In this document: positions 1-7,939 of the stretch, in pieces | How positions within the stretch are numbered: the stretch's first letter is position 1 | How the letters are laid out: every line of letters begins with the position of its first letter | Origin: Spongiibacter marinus | GTDB lineage: Bacteria > Pseudomonadota > Gammaproteobacteria > Pseudomonadales > Spongiibacteraceae | Direction: 5' to 3' | NCBI RefSeq assembly: GCF_016906995.1 | Contig: NZ_JAFBBD010000003.1 | Span: forward strand, 370,689 to 434,688 | DNA: 64,000 bases | Translations under genes and position numbers: made by a program | The notes under the pieces: model-generated | What the model was told of the DNA's origin: nothing | Database searches by the model: none | What the model saw: only the letters and a program-made list of their open reading frames with translations

Positions 1-27
1 CATCTTGATATTCAACCCAAAACAATG

Positions 28-756
28 TCAAAAGTACTTCTTTAACCTCTCAAACGCTACACGAACAGCCAAACCATAAAGGCAAGCAAAGGGCAGGATG
101 ATAAAGGAGGGATTTAAACTATATGGAAGGCCAATATAGATCACACAGGCCATAACAAATGCAGGCATGATAGATCGTTTGGCCAGGTTAAAGACGTTGC
201 TGCTTTCCCTGCCACCACCCCAGCGCCTGAGGTCTCGTTCTACCAAACCATCAATCGCCCCAACTAATCCGGTGAGTGCGAAAACCGGTAACGAGAATAG
301 AATCAACGTCAACCGGATAACAAAGGTCTGCGAGACATAACCTGCCGCTAGAATATAGCTATCATAGCGGCTATAGAGCCCACTTGCCCAGTCTGCAACC
401 GCTGAAAAAATTCTACCTGAGTCGTTTGGTGGCGTTTGCTTGACGCCCATCAACGCTACTTGCTGATCGATCCAGCGAACAGCCCGCTCTGCCTTTACAG
501 AAGCTAGGCGTTTGTAATTCACAGACTGCTGCTGGAGGTGTTGGTTGAGGTAGGCCTGATCGGCTTGGAATATTTCTTTGGCGTGGCCATCTCTCTGATC
601 TGGCCAGAAATACACCATACCCACCCACTCGATGAAAATAGAGAGTATCAGGCTAATTATTAACCAGGCAATTAGCTGCGTAGTGCCAGAGAGCAACCTG
701 CCTATGAGACCGGGTTCTTTTCTTTTAGGGGGCTGATACTGCTGTGACTTGGCCAT
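28..756 (-). CDS. ICE membrane protein, TIGR03747 (PFL_4697) family
   Basis: 242 aa. It is an inner-membrane protein of the conjugation apparatus with no known biochemical role. Hydrophobic segments lie at about residues 28-51, 145-172 and 199-233, separated by a charged periplasmic or cytoplasmic region (52-140). The N-terminus is basic and proline-rich. It starts with ATG 17 bp after the traD stop, behind an AGGGTGA Shine-Dalgarno sequence, so it is the last visible gene of the 5566-to-28 operon. The family call rests on size, topology and its position directly after TraD, which is the conserved order in PFGI/SXT-like ICEs. The function within that apparatus is not assigned. Confidence 0.82.
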   Translation of the reverse strand: MAKSQQYQPPKRKEPGLIGRLLSGTTQLIAWLIISLILSIFIEWVGMVYFWPDQRDGHAKEIFQADQAYLNQHLQQQSVNYKRLASVKAERAVRWIDQQVALMGVKQTPPNDSGRIFSAVADWASGLYSRYDSYILAAGYVSQTFVIRLTLILFSLPVFALTGLVGAIDGLVERDLRRWGGGRESSNVFNLAKRSIMPAFVMACVIYIGLPYSLNPSFIILPFACLYGLAVRVAFERLKKYF

Positions 757-773
757 GGGTTTATCACCCTGGC

Positions 774-2846
774 CTATCGGCCACTCATACTGCTAGAGTA
801 ACTGGACCAGTCCACAACTGACGTATAACTGCGCCGCATATGCTGAAGCATGTCGCCCAAATCGTCGGGCAGTTCCTGATCATCCATTTTGGACGGCATG
901 GGAATACGGATTTTCCACAGTTCACTGCCCCTGAGCAGGACGAATGCCTGCCCTTTGGGAAGCGCCACAATATCGGCGGGGGAGATCATAGGCACACGGC
1001 TGATGCTGACCCGATCCTGATTATTGGAGGTAAAACCAATGCCAGCTGAGGTATCGACATTGTCGGTGACGCCGGAAACCGCCATGATTTCGCTGACACT
1101 CACCTCCGGCAGCTGCCTGGTGAACATTTCACAGGTGGCCACCTCCTTCACGCCCATGATCAGCATAGTGCCGATGTTGCCAGCCAACTGCCCGGCTTTC
1201 GCCTCGCTACCCAACTCGGCAATCGGGTCGCTCCAGGTTTGGGTATACAAATTAAGCTGGTAACCAGCACCGCCGCTTTTATTAATCAGCGTCTTGAACT
1301 GCGGCCCGATCAAGTCGGAGAACTCGTCCCCGTGGATCACAATATCCGGCGGTTTCTTGGCGTACTCGTTCGTCTTACTTGGCGCTATGCCATGCTTATA
1401 AATATGGCCCGCCAAACTGGTCAGGTCACTGAACATGGAAGCGCCCACCGCACTGGCTACTTCTGGATCGGTGAGTGCGTCCAGTCCCACATAGACCACA
1501 GCGTTAGACCTTATCGCTTGCGCCCATTCCAACACCGGACGTTGATCGTCGGTATTCGCCTTATCGGGTGCCAGGATCGATGCGATGTTGCCCGTGGTTA
1601 GCTTTTCCAGAAAGGGCTTGATGGACACCGTGATTTTCAGGAAATACTCACGGTCATAGCGGAAAGCAGACATTAGCCCTTCTAACACCTGATCGAAAGT
1701 CGCATGGGTATTGAGATAGCGCACCATTGCCAGTGCTTCGGGGTCTTTGCCCTGATCGATCCTTGGCAACGACTTCAGGTTGATACTGTCTTGCAGTTCC
1801 CCCAACTCATCCTGCCAATCCTCCGGACCATTTTCAGCCAGCCAATGGCGGCCATACAGAATCAACAGAGCATCAATATCGGTGATATAACGACGAATTT
1901 TTAGGTAATCCGGAGTTTCGCCCATCGCCACTAACGCTACTGCAATGACGTTGATAAATTGCCAGGCAAATTCTTTAAACGCACTGGCCTCCCCTTCGCC
2001 CGGTAGCTGGCTGGCGATTCGCGTCGCAACTTCTGTAATCCGTGAAAAGGAACCAATGGCATTGTAACGGGCGCTCAGCTCGGGATAGCCCAGATGAAAG
2101 ATAATGAGTTGACGCCCTGCTTTCTGGGATTCGACATAGATACGCTTTAGATAATCGGCGTCTCCTTTCGGGTCTAACACAATGACACAGTTGTTGCCGC
2201 GTCGAATATCCTGGGTGGTCAGCACCTCGGCCAGCCGGGTTTTGCCATGGCGCGTTCGAGCAACAACCACCATATGTCCAACCCGGTCACTAAGCGGCAT
2301 GGTGGCATTGGTTTCCCCTCTGATCCCGACGCCGTGTATGACGGCATCGCCCCCGATAGCTGGCGGGGGACGGACGGGGTTCAGAGGGGAATCTAGTGCG
2401 GTCCATCGCATGATCGTTCGCAATAGGGGTTTATGCTCCCATTCGATCTCTTTGCGACGAACCCATTGCTTGATGGCGCTGGGCTGCAGATAACGTTCAG
2501 CGCGTTTATCGCGGGCAGCATAGAGCCGCTCTGTGTGTGTCTGGTTCCAGCGAAAGCCTCGCCCTAAGAACAACACCGACTGACTCACCGGCACTTGGGA
2601 TGATGACATGACATAGCGCGGGCTGCGCTTGAGATGACGCTGATATTGAATCACACGCCAGGCCTGGCGAGCTCGCCAAACACCCACCCCACCCAGACAC
2701 CCGGCGCTGAACAAAGCAACCGATGGCGTCATCATCAAGATACGCGGTGCAGCTAACACGATCCCCGCACAACTCAGCGCCACTATCGCCGAAGACAATT
2801 CCACAGGGGGACGTAACAACACCTCGACTTCATACCGGTCGGTCAC
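774..2846 (-). CDS. traD: Conjugative coupling factor TraD, SXT/TOL subfamily
   Basis: 690 aa coupling ATPase that brings the relaxase-DNA complex to the type IV secretion channel at the inner membrane. Two adjacent hydrophobic segments (about residues 18-57) are followed by a cytoplasmic ATPase domain. The Walker A-like loop ARTRHGKTR lies near residues 196-204, Walker B VIVLDPKGD near 221-229, and a second acidic strand VIHGDEF near residue 500. The first Walker A position is Ala instead of Gly, an unusual but tolerable change. I place the start at GTG 2846 rather than the in-frame GTG 9 nt upstream. It overlaps the previous stop as GTGA, and the resulting N-terminus (MTDRYEVEV) fits the family. 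Identification is strong from length, motifs and neighbours. Confidence 0.93.
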   Translation of the reverse strand: MTDRYEVEVLLRPPVELSSAIVALSCAGIVLAAPRILMMTPSVALFSAGCLGGVGVWRARQAWRVIQYQRHLKRSPRYVMSSSQVPVSQSVLFLGRGFRWNQTHTERLYAARDKRAERYLQPSAIKQWVRRKEIEWEHKPLLRTIMRWTALDSPLNPVRPPPAIGGDAVIHGVGIRGETNATMPLSDRVGHMVVVARTRHGKTRLAEVLTTQDIRRGNNCVIVLDPKGDADYLKRIYVESQKAGRQLIIFHLGYPELSARYNAIGSFSRITEVATRIASQLPGEGEASAFKEFAWQFINVIAVALVAMGETPDYLKIRRYITDIDALLILYGRHWLAENGPEDWQDELGELQDSINLKSLPRIDQGKDPEALAMVRYLNTHATFDQVLEGLMSAFRYDREYFLKITVSIKPFLEKLTTGNIASILAPDKANTDDQRPVLEWAQAIRSNAVVYVGLDALTDPEVASAVGASMFSDLTSLAGHIYKHGIAPSKTNEYAKKPPDIVIHGDEFSDLIGPQFKTLINKSGGAGYQLNLYTQTWSDPIAELGSEAKAGQLAGNIGTMLIMGVKEVATCEMFTRQLPEVSVSEIMAVSGVTDNVDTSAGIGFTSNNQDRVSISRVPMISPADIVALPKGQAFVLLRGSELWKIRIPMPSKMDDQELPDDLGDMLQHMRRSYTSVVDWSSYSSSMSGR

Positions 2847-3337
2847 TGCTCCCACCCCTCTTTTGATAGCAGGATTGGGTAGTAGCTCAAACCCAGCTTA
2901 GTGGCGAAGCCTTCGGCTGAAGCAGGCACCAAACGAAGTCCTTTCGCGATAGCCAAAACCGCCTCAATCTCCTGACGATCCTTCGCCTCAACCAATAGGC
3001 CAACGGCTCCGATACGGATAAGCAGCTCGCGCTTTTCAGCAAGCCAGTCTCGTGATTTCTGATCAGCCCCCACCAAAAACAAGGGTCGCTGCAAATAACG
3101 TAATGCTTTTGGGGTGACTGTGACTTTACCCGGCTGCATTGAAGGTGTGGTGATCGGCAGCTTGAACGGCAACTGCCGATTCGCGTCCTGAGTGGTGGTC
3201 TTTTCCTGTGGCGCTCGTTTCGGCAGATAGGGTCCAAGCGGTAAGGTATCGCCTGATTCATAAATCACGGTTAGTGGTTCTCTGGCGTGAGCGCCTAAAC
3301 ACAAAAACAGACACAGCAGTCCGAATAGCCCTCGCAT
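2843..3337 (-). CDS. ICE protein, TIGR03765 (PFL_4695) family, secreted
   Basis: 164 aa with a clear signal peptide (residues 1-18, cleavage after AHA), so it is exported to the periplasm. The mature protein has a proline/threonine-rich N-terminal stretch and a compact C-terminal part (about 70-164) containing a LVGADQKSRDWL segment. No catalytic motif is recognisable. It starts in a TAATG overlap with the transglycosylase and ends in a GTGA overlap with traD, showing translational coupling. The family call comes from size, signal peptide and the conserved slot between transglycosylase and TraD in this class of ICE. The molecular role is unknown. Confidence 0.8.
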   Translation of the reverse strand: MRGLFGLLCLFLCLGAHAREPLTVIYESGDTLPLGPYLPKRAPQEKTTTQDANRQLPFKLPITTPSMQPGKVTVTPKALRYLQRPLFLVGADQKSRDWLAEKRELLIRIGAVGLLVEAKDRQEIEAVLAIAKGLRLVPASAEGFATKLGLSYYPILLSKEGWEQ

Positions 3338-3888
3338 TAGAACCGCTCCCGCAAATACTGCCTTACACGCTCTCGGTAACGCTCAGCACTGTCGAGCGAT
3401 TCCGCGTCCTGGCCGGGGTCGTGATAGCGCCCCACCGCCTCCCACCAGTCATTAGTCTGCTCAAACTGCTCGTATAGAATCGTGGCTCCGGCACTGAGGT
3501 TCTTAATGGGCACCAGCGATTCGTCAATCGTGGTAAACCGTTGCCCGTGCCATCGCCAGTTAACCTGCATCAACCCTATATCAACTGACTGCTGATTTCG
3601 GATAGCCTGGGAAACCCGGTGAATTGCATCTTGCTGGGATTCGCAAAAGACGCTTTGGCCATCGATATTCAACGCCCAAGGCCAAGGTAACCGCTCACCA
3701 CGATAATGCGTGCCACTTTCTGTCAACGCTATCGCATAAAGAATATCCGCAGGTACTTGATGGCTCTTGGCAACTATCAAATAGGCCACCGGCACGTCTT
3801 CCAATGCGACCGCCGCCACTGATTGCATCAATGTCACCCCGGCGATCCACGGTTTAACTAAACATGACCTCATCAAATAAGGCTTCAT
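3337..3888 (-). CDS. Conjugation-associated lytic transglycosylase (SLT domain)
   Basis: 183 aa. It cleaves peptidoglycan locally so the conjugation channel can cross the cell wall. The goose-type lysozyme/SLT fold is shown by IALTESG with the catalytic Glu near residue 57, the GLMQVNW motif near 104-110, and AVGRYHDP near 151-158. The N-terminal about 27 residues are hydrophobic and ALEDVP suggests signal-peptide cleavage nearby. It begins ATGA-overlapping the preceding gene and ends TAATG-overlapping the next, so it sits in the middle of a coupled operon. Equivalent genes occupy this position in PFGI/SXT-like ICEs. Confidence 0.9.
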   Translation of the reverse strand: MKPYLMRSCLVKPWIAGVTLMQSVAAVALEDVPVAYLIVAKSHQVPADILYAIALTESGTHYRGERLPWPWALNIDGQSVFCESQQDAIHRVSQAIRNQQSVDIGLMQVNWRWHGQRFTTIDESLVPIKNLSAGATILYEQFEQTNDWWEAVGRYHDPGQDAESLDSAERYRERVRQYLRERF

Positions 3889-4715
3889 AACCCTAAACTC
3901 TCCCTGCTCAACTGAAAAAAACGTCCATTACGCTTTAAAAAGATCGGCATGGTATCTACCGGTGAAACTGTGGATTGACTCTTCAATCGCTGGAGTAACC
4001 CCTCATCACGGTTTAGTGTGAGATGCCGTCCATTGAGCCAGGTCGTTTTTATCGCGTGGGCATTCGCCCATGCTCTAACAGCCCCATCATCTTGAGCATC
4101 GCGGACGTACACATCGACACCGCTTTGTTGAGTGCTCGACAACAAACCCATTAATCGGTTAATCACCGGCAAGCACTCACGGCAATTTGGCGGTACAAAA
4201 AGAAGCAGACGGTCTCCATCAACAAAGCGTTTTTGCGCTAATCGTTTCGCGTCCTTCATTGCAAGCTTCTGTTGTTGGTGCGCAAAGTAAGGAGCCAACA
4301 AGCGGTGATCTAACATTGCTTCATTGGGGAACAGGCGCTCAAAGGATGCGCGATAGGCTTGTTGAAATTTCAGCGTGCGCCCGGTTAAATCAAATTCCTG
4401 TTGCGCATACAGCTCGGCGTAACGCTGTTCTTCGTGCGGAGACTCTGCAAACATCCCAAGCGCTAACAATGGGTCAAGGTCGGGACTCCATTTTCCTAAT
4501 GGGCCACGCATTAAATCGAGATAACGTTGATACTCTGCTTCATCCAATCCCCAACGCTTTGCTAAAGTCCGTATTTCAATCGTTCGGCTAATCGGCATTT
4601 CAGTTCTGGGGGTTTGTGATGTGTGCGTTAAAACCTCATCCGTATCCACAACCGCTGCGCTGGAAATAGACGAAAGTAAAATCAACCCTATCGCTAAAGC
4701 GCGTTGGTGATTCAT
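3885..4715 (-). CDS. ICE protein, TIGR03759 (PFL_4693) family, thioredoxin-like
   Basis: 276 aa, exported: signal peptide about residues 1-21 (cleavage near SSA-AVV). The C-terminal third contains LLLFVPPNCRECLPV followed by a thioredoxin-like strand/helix pattern, with a CxxC pair (CREC) near residues 178-181. That suggests a periplasmic DsbC/DsbG-like disulfide handling role for pilus or mating-pair proteins. The central part is helical and charged. It is linked by ATGA overlaps to both neighbours (4712-4715 and 3885-3888). The family call is from gene order and architecture. The redox role is my inference from the CxxC and is not established for the family. Confidence 0.8.
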   Translation of the reverse strand: MNHQRALAIGLILLSSISSAAVVDTDEVLTHTSQTPRTEMPISRTIEIRTLAKRWGLDEAEYQRYLDLMRGPLGKWSPDLDPLLALGMFAESPHEEQRYAELYAQQEFDLTGRTLKFQQAYRASFERLFPNEAMLDHRLLAPYFAHQQQKLAMKDAKRLAQKRFVDGDRLLLFVPPNCRECLPVINRLMGLLSSTQQSGVDVYVRDAQDDGAVRAWANAHAIKTTWLNGRHLTLNRDEGLLQRLKSQSTVSPVDTMPIFLKRNGRFFQLSRESLGL

Positions 4716-5566
4716 GGTGTCACCTCACGCTGAACCCATAGACGATAGTGCTCGTCAACGAACTGACTGGCTTCAAATGCGGTCGGCAGCGTTTCAGGAT
4801 TAACAGGCGGGATTTTCAGCACCGTGCCTGCCAATAGATGATTCATGTTGTTATTGGCAAACGCATGGGGATTTGCACGAAAGAGGTAAACTAACACCTG
4901 GTCTATTGTCATGCCAGAGAGATCGAGCTGACTGGCAATGTGGCTTAAACTATCGCCCCGCTGCACCGGCCCGTAGGTTTGATGTTCTTGCTGTGCGACC
5001 GAAATTGCCCCTGGCTTTTTCGATGGCAGCGTGGTTATTTTCTTCTGATCAAGCCACTCTTGTTTGGCGACCTCCATATCTTCAGCCGTAGCGAACTGGC
5101 CAAACCCCTCACGCAACTGATAGCGCACTGAGCGCTTGACTGGATTGATTAGAGGTCGAAAGCTTTTCCCACCCAGGGTGTTCAGTGCATCCATTAACGT
5201 CATCGTTCCCAAATTCCGATGCGGTTCGGGAAGTGTCAATACGAACAGAAGGTACTGTTCATTTACTTCTGACGGTTCATTCAGATCATGAGAGTCATCT
5301 AATTGAAACCCATAGGGTCTCAACAGGTAGTCCAGCGCCCCTCCTACCGTGGTAGTTTTCTCAGGCACTCGTAGATCAACGATGCTTTGCAGCAAGTCGA
5401 TTTGTGCATTCTCAGGACCCACCTGGGCAGAAAGATAGCGACTCTCAAAAATACGACTGCCTGCCATGCCCGCAGTGTCTGCCTGCACCGATAACGGATA
5501 AACGAATACTACTGCCAGTATCGCCACCCACCTGCCAATCGCTATCTCTCGCATGAATACCACCAT
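4712..5566 (-). CDS. PilL-type ICE protein (TIGR03748) with LysM domain
   Basis: 284 aa, first gene of the visible conjugation operon. Signal peptide to about residue 29 (VQADTAG). The N-terminal domain (about 40-165) resembles the PilL/TIGR03748 domain (DLRVPEKTTTVGGALDYLL). The C-terminal part (about 200-260) is a LysM/FimV-like peptidoglycan-binding module starting at YGPVQRGDSLSHIA. Likely role: periplasmic anchor or assembly factor of the conjugative type IV pilus. Two starts are possible, ATG 5566 or ATG 5554 (MREIAIG). The signal peptide is intact with either and neither Shine-Dalgarno sequence is decisive. The stop overlaps the next start by ATGA. Confidence 0.82.
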   Translation of the reverse strand: MVVFMREIAIGRWVAILAVVFVYPLSVQADTAGMAGSRIFESRYLSAQVGPENAQIDLLQSIVDLRVPEKTTTVGGALDYLLRPYGFQLDDSHDLNEPSEVNEQYLLFVLTLPEPHRNLGTMTLMDALNTLGGKSFRPLINPVKRSVRYQLREGFGQFATAEDMEVAKQEWLDQKKITTLPSKKPGAISVAQQEHQTYGPVQRGDSLSHIASQLDLSGMTIDQVLVYLFRANPHAFANNNMNHLLAGTVLKIPPVNPETLPTAFEASQFVDEHYRLWVQREVTP

Positions 5567-5700
5567 TCATCCAATCATTAAAAACGGTCACCAGATTAGA
5601 GGTGGCAGCTTGCTAGTGGCAGCAAAAAGCTTTCACGGGCAAAAGAAAGAATAGGATTGATCGATTTTCAAGGAGTGAGGGAGGGAGATGTAAGAATGAT

Positions 5701-5726
5701 AAAGGCCTGACGGGAGTCAGACCTTT
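5701..5726 (-). terminator. Putative terminator of the 5735-6079 gene
   Basis: Stem AAAGGCCTGAC / GTCAGACCTTT (one C/A mismatch) around a GGGA loop, 9 nt past the stop codon of the orphan gene. The following minus-strand sequence is only moderately T-rich (TTTATCATTCTT). It separates that gene from the conjugation operon. Confidence 0.55.
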
Positions 5727-5734
5727 ATCGTGGG

Positions 5735-6079
5735 TTACTGGGCAAAAGCCAGTTGATCATTAACTTCTAGTCGCATAGCCGGTGTTGGCTGCCAGTGCTT
5801 CAGTACTACGAGGGTTTCCCACCGTACACTTGTGACACCTATCATCGACGTTTCTGTCAACTGACCTTGCAGCTGTGTTAACAACGCACGGGTACTGTAA
5901 CTTTCTGAGATTGTGCCTTCGGCACTGATACTCAGGATATTTTCCTCAATGCCTATATCGATATAGCCTGCATCGACAAACTCGGTTTCTCGCAACTTGC
6001 TGAGAACGGATCGCACAACAGCATTATCGGCATCTGCTTTGAGTTTTACTGCACCTCGCATTTCCAGGTACTCCATCAT
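5735..6079 (-). CDS. Orphan ICE gene, unknown function
   Basis: 114 aa protein I do not recognise. It is soluble, acidic, without signal peptide or membrane segment. The pattern is beta-alpha-beta-like: a short helical N-terminus, an ENILSISAEG strand near residue 50 and an SVRWETLVVLK strand near residue 90. It could be a small ferredoxin-like or BON-like fold, but that is only an impression. The start is decided by AGGAG at 6084-6088: ATG 6079 (4 nt away) or the adjacent ATG 6076 (7 nt). The in-frame ATG at 6091 lies upstream of this site and is unlikely. It has its own promoter region with a perfect hairpin (6117-6145) and its own terminator, so it is a separate unit between integrase and conjugation genes. 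Confidence 0.65.
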   Translation of the reverse strand: MMEYLEMRGAVKLKADADNAVVRSVLSKLRETEFVDAGYIDIGIEENILSISAEGTISESYSTRALLTQLQGQLTETSMIGVTSVRWETLVVLKHWQPTPAMRLEVNDQLAFAQ

Positions 6080-6116
6080 CTTTCTCCTCATCGTTGAATG
6101 AACAAGAGAAATATGT

Positions 6117-6145
6117 CCCTACGGGAAATCATTTCTCCCGTAGGG
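6117..6145. repeat. Perfect 10-bp inverted repeat upstream of the orphan gene
   Basis: CCCTACGGGA (6117-6126) and TCCCGTAGGG (6136-6145) around a 9-nt loop. It lies 38 nt upstream of the proposed start at 6079, in the 5' leader or promoter. It could be an operator, or an RNA hairpin controlling the orphan gene. Confidence 0.6.
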
Positions 6146-6228
6146 GTGGTATAACTGGCTAACGTATCAGCAGTTGCTTGTAACGTTTTCGGGCCATACC
6201 GATTGATTGGCAGCGTAACTGCCGGGTA

Positions 6229-6251
6229 CTATTGAGACTGCAATAGCCACA
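6229..6251 (+). repeat. 23-bp direct repeat, left copy
   Basis: Begins CTATTGAGACTG and ends CAATAGCCACA. It matches 7940-7962 at 22 of 23 positions in the same orientation. Each copy contains the dyad CTATTG-N6-CAATAG. The short flanks GCCGG (before) and TGAGGTTT (after) are also shared, with small indels. The two copies bracket the recombinase at 6440-7306. Confidence 0.75.
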
Positions 6252-6295
6252 GTGTGATTCGTCATGAGGTTTCAGCGTCAAGGAGGAACGCAGGC

Positions 6296-6418
6296 ATGAG
6301 CCGAGTAGTCCTTGATGCGATTGATCATTCTCACCCTCTCAAAGGGGTTGCAGTGCTGCTGCAACCCCTGCTACCGGCGAGGGCGGGAAGGCCCAGCGGC
6401 CAGGGCAGCGCCCGTTGA
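6296..6418 (+). CDS. Possible small protein, 40 aa
   Basis: An open frame of 40 codons (MSRVVLDAID...) starts 9 nt after a strong Shine-Dalgarno AAGGAGG (6280-6286) and ends at TGA 6416-6418, converging on the recombinase gene. The Shine-Dalgarno match is the main argument. Against it, the C-terminal half is Gly/Pro/Arg-rich and the frame overlaps a DNA hairpin (6343-6369), so the second half may just be structured RNA. It resembles no family I know. It could be a leader peptide or a short coding relic. Confidence 0.3.
   Translation: MSRVVLDAIDHSHPLKGVAVLLQPLLPARAGRPSGQGSAR
6343..6369 (-). terminator. Strong hairpin downstream of the internal recombinase
   Basis: Perfect 11-bp stem AGGGGTTGCAG / CTGCAACCCCT with a TGCTG loop, 70 nt past the stop of the 6440-7306 gene. 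No T-run follows on the minus strand, so intrinsic termination is plausible but not certain. Confidence 0.45.
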
Positions 6419-6439
6419 GCGTAACTCCTGAATGATTGC

Positions 6440-7306
6440 TTACCGCCCGAGATACACCGCCGTGATTTGCTCACGCTCATGACCGAGCTCCTGAGAAATC
6501 GCCCAGCGAGCCACCTGATCATTCGCGCGTTCTTCTTCAGTGAGTTCACTGCTAGATGGGCCACCACAGGCGGGTGCCTGCTTTCCGGTGAGTTCGTAAT
6601 ATCGCTCTTGCGCATAGCGGTGACGCAAACCATGCAACTTGGATAGCCCTGCCTTTTGCGTCTCACGTTCATAGAGGCGCATTTGCTGAACATACATCAG
6701 GTGGGATGGAATCAATGAACCTTTCCCGGCTACCAATCGTGCCCGCCGGAGAACATCCCGCTGCTCGTCGGTTCGAATAGGAATTTCTCGTGCCCGCCCT
6801 CCTTTACACCAGGTAGATTTCAAACGAATGTAGGTATTTCGGTCTGCGTAGTCCGGACTGAACTTAATTGCTTCTTCCCGCCTCAGGCCAAAGGCTTTTT
6901 GCAGTTCCAGGCTGATTCTTAAATGTGGATCGCTGATTTTTTCGAGCAGCTCCTGATCCAGGTCACGCGCTTTCGACACGTTAGTGACAAAGACCCGAGA
7001 GTCAATGCCGTAATAGGCATTGTCCTTAGCAACTACATTTTGCTTACCGATTTTTTCAGCCCACCAACGCAACGCTGCAAGACGATTTTTGATCGTACCG
7101 GGAGTCAGCCCTTCTTCGAGGTATTTGGTGACCAAAGCATCGACATGCTTAGGCTTGAGAGATTTCGCCTCCATTCGCCGATAGCCCAATTCATTAAGAT
7201 GATTCGCCATCGTTTGTAACAACTGAAAGCGTTCAGCTTGTGTGGCGCGACTGCCATCTTGATTGCGCTGACATAAATCCTTTAATTGATAATTGAGATC
7301 TTTCAC
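6440..7306 (-). CDS. Tyrosine recombinase, Phage_integ_N/Integrase_1 type
   Basis: 288 aa site-specific recombinase. The N-terminal SAM-like DNA-binding domain (MKDLNYQLKDLCQRN onward, about 1-95) and the catalytic domain (about 110-288) carry the expected residues: Arg near 142-143 (FGLRREEA), Lys 168 (WCKGGR), HGLRH with His225/Arg228, His276 (ELGHER) and Tyr285 (ITAVYLG), only three residues from the end. I chose GTG 7306: GAGGAG (7313-7318) lies 6 nt upstream and the protein then begins at the conserved domain. A longer version from TTG 7408 adds 34 unsupported residues. Such integrases occur inside ICEs in addition to the element's own integrase, and its substrate is unknown. The repeats at 6229 and 7940 are candidates. 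Confidence 0.88.
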   Translation of the reverse strand: MKDLNYQLKDLCQRNQDGSRATQAERFQLLQTMANHLNELGYRRMEAKSLKPKHVDALVTKYLEEGLTPGTIKNRLAALRWWAEKIGKQNVVAKDNAYYGIDSRVFVTNVSKARDLDQELLEKISDPHLRISLELQKAFGLRREEAIKFSPDYADRNTYIRLKSTWCKGGRAREIPIRTDEQRDVLRRARLVAGKGSLIPSHLMYVQQMRLYERETQKAGLSKLHGLRHRYAQERYYELTGKQAPACGGPSSSELTEEERANDQVARWAISQELGHEREQITAVYLGR

Positions 7307-7551
7307 AGACAACTCCTCGTCGAGAATTAAAGCGTGTTCACATTCTCGAAAAAGAAGATATGCTGAGTCGTTAGTTAACCTTTCAAGGCCGAAGGAAATA
7401 ATCTTCAAGTATTTATTGATGCATCAATCTAATGCCAATCAGCCGACAGCTAAGTATTACCGGCATTGAAGCAAAAAAATTGATCGTGCGTTATAGATAG
7501 CTTCGTTTGTGTCTAATCGTTCCGGTCAGGCTTGTTGTCCGTTCTTCGCCT

Positions 7552-7620
7552 AAGACGACTGTTCTGAACGGACAAATTGCCCTATGGAACAGACGTGCGA
7601 CCGTTCAGAACAGTCGTCTT
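7552..7620. repeat. Perfect 20-bp inverted repeat, 29-nt spacer
   Basis: Arms 7552-7571 and 7601-7620 are exact reverse complements. Each arm contains its own small palindrome GTTC-N-GAAC (7561-7569 and 7603-7611) whose centres are 42 bp apart, four helical turns. A second inverted repeat, TTGTCCGTTC (7535-7544) with GAACGGACAA (7566-7575), overlaps the left arm, so two mutually exclusive hairpins can form. This is an operator pair or a switching RNA or recombination structure upstream of the recombinase. Confidence 0.75.
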
Positions 7621-7939
7621 CAAGCTGGAACAGTGCGGTGTTAAAGTTTCGGTCAGTGTTTATGACTGTCCAGCCACCACAGTGGATGGAGAAGCAATTT
7701 CAATAACTGATTGCTAACGTCACGGGACACCACTCCCACAAAACCTGAATAGCGGCATAACCAACAATGCCAATTCCCGGATGGGTACGACAGGGTTTCG
7801 TTTTCACGCTTTAGACAGTACTACTACTTTCATTTTTTCTTTTGCCAGGCATTTCTCCTTATTTATCTATACAACTAAGTGATAAGCCACTCATCGCGGT
7901 TGCGTGAATCAACTTGAAAAGCCCTTTCGAGCCGGTTTG

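Larger units (their letters stand above)
6092..6439. other. 348-nt intergenic region with two hairpins, a repeat and a small ORF
   Basis: No long gene. It holds the hairpin at 6117-6145, one copy of the 23-bp repeat (6229-6251), a possible 40-codon plus-strand ORF (6296-6418) and an 11-bp hairpin (6343-6369). Each is listed separately. Confidence 0.7.

Noticed and set aside
7552..7620. Inverted repeat as insertion-sequence ends
   Set aside because: Only 29 nt lie between the arms, with no transposase or target duplication.
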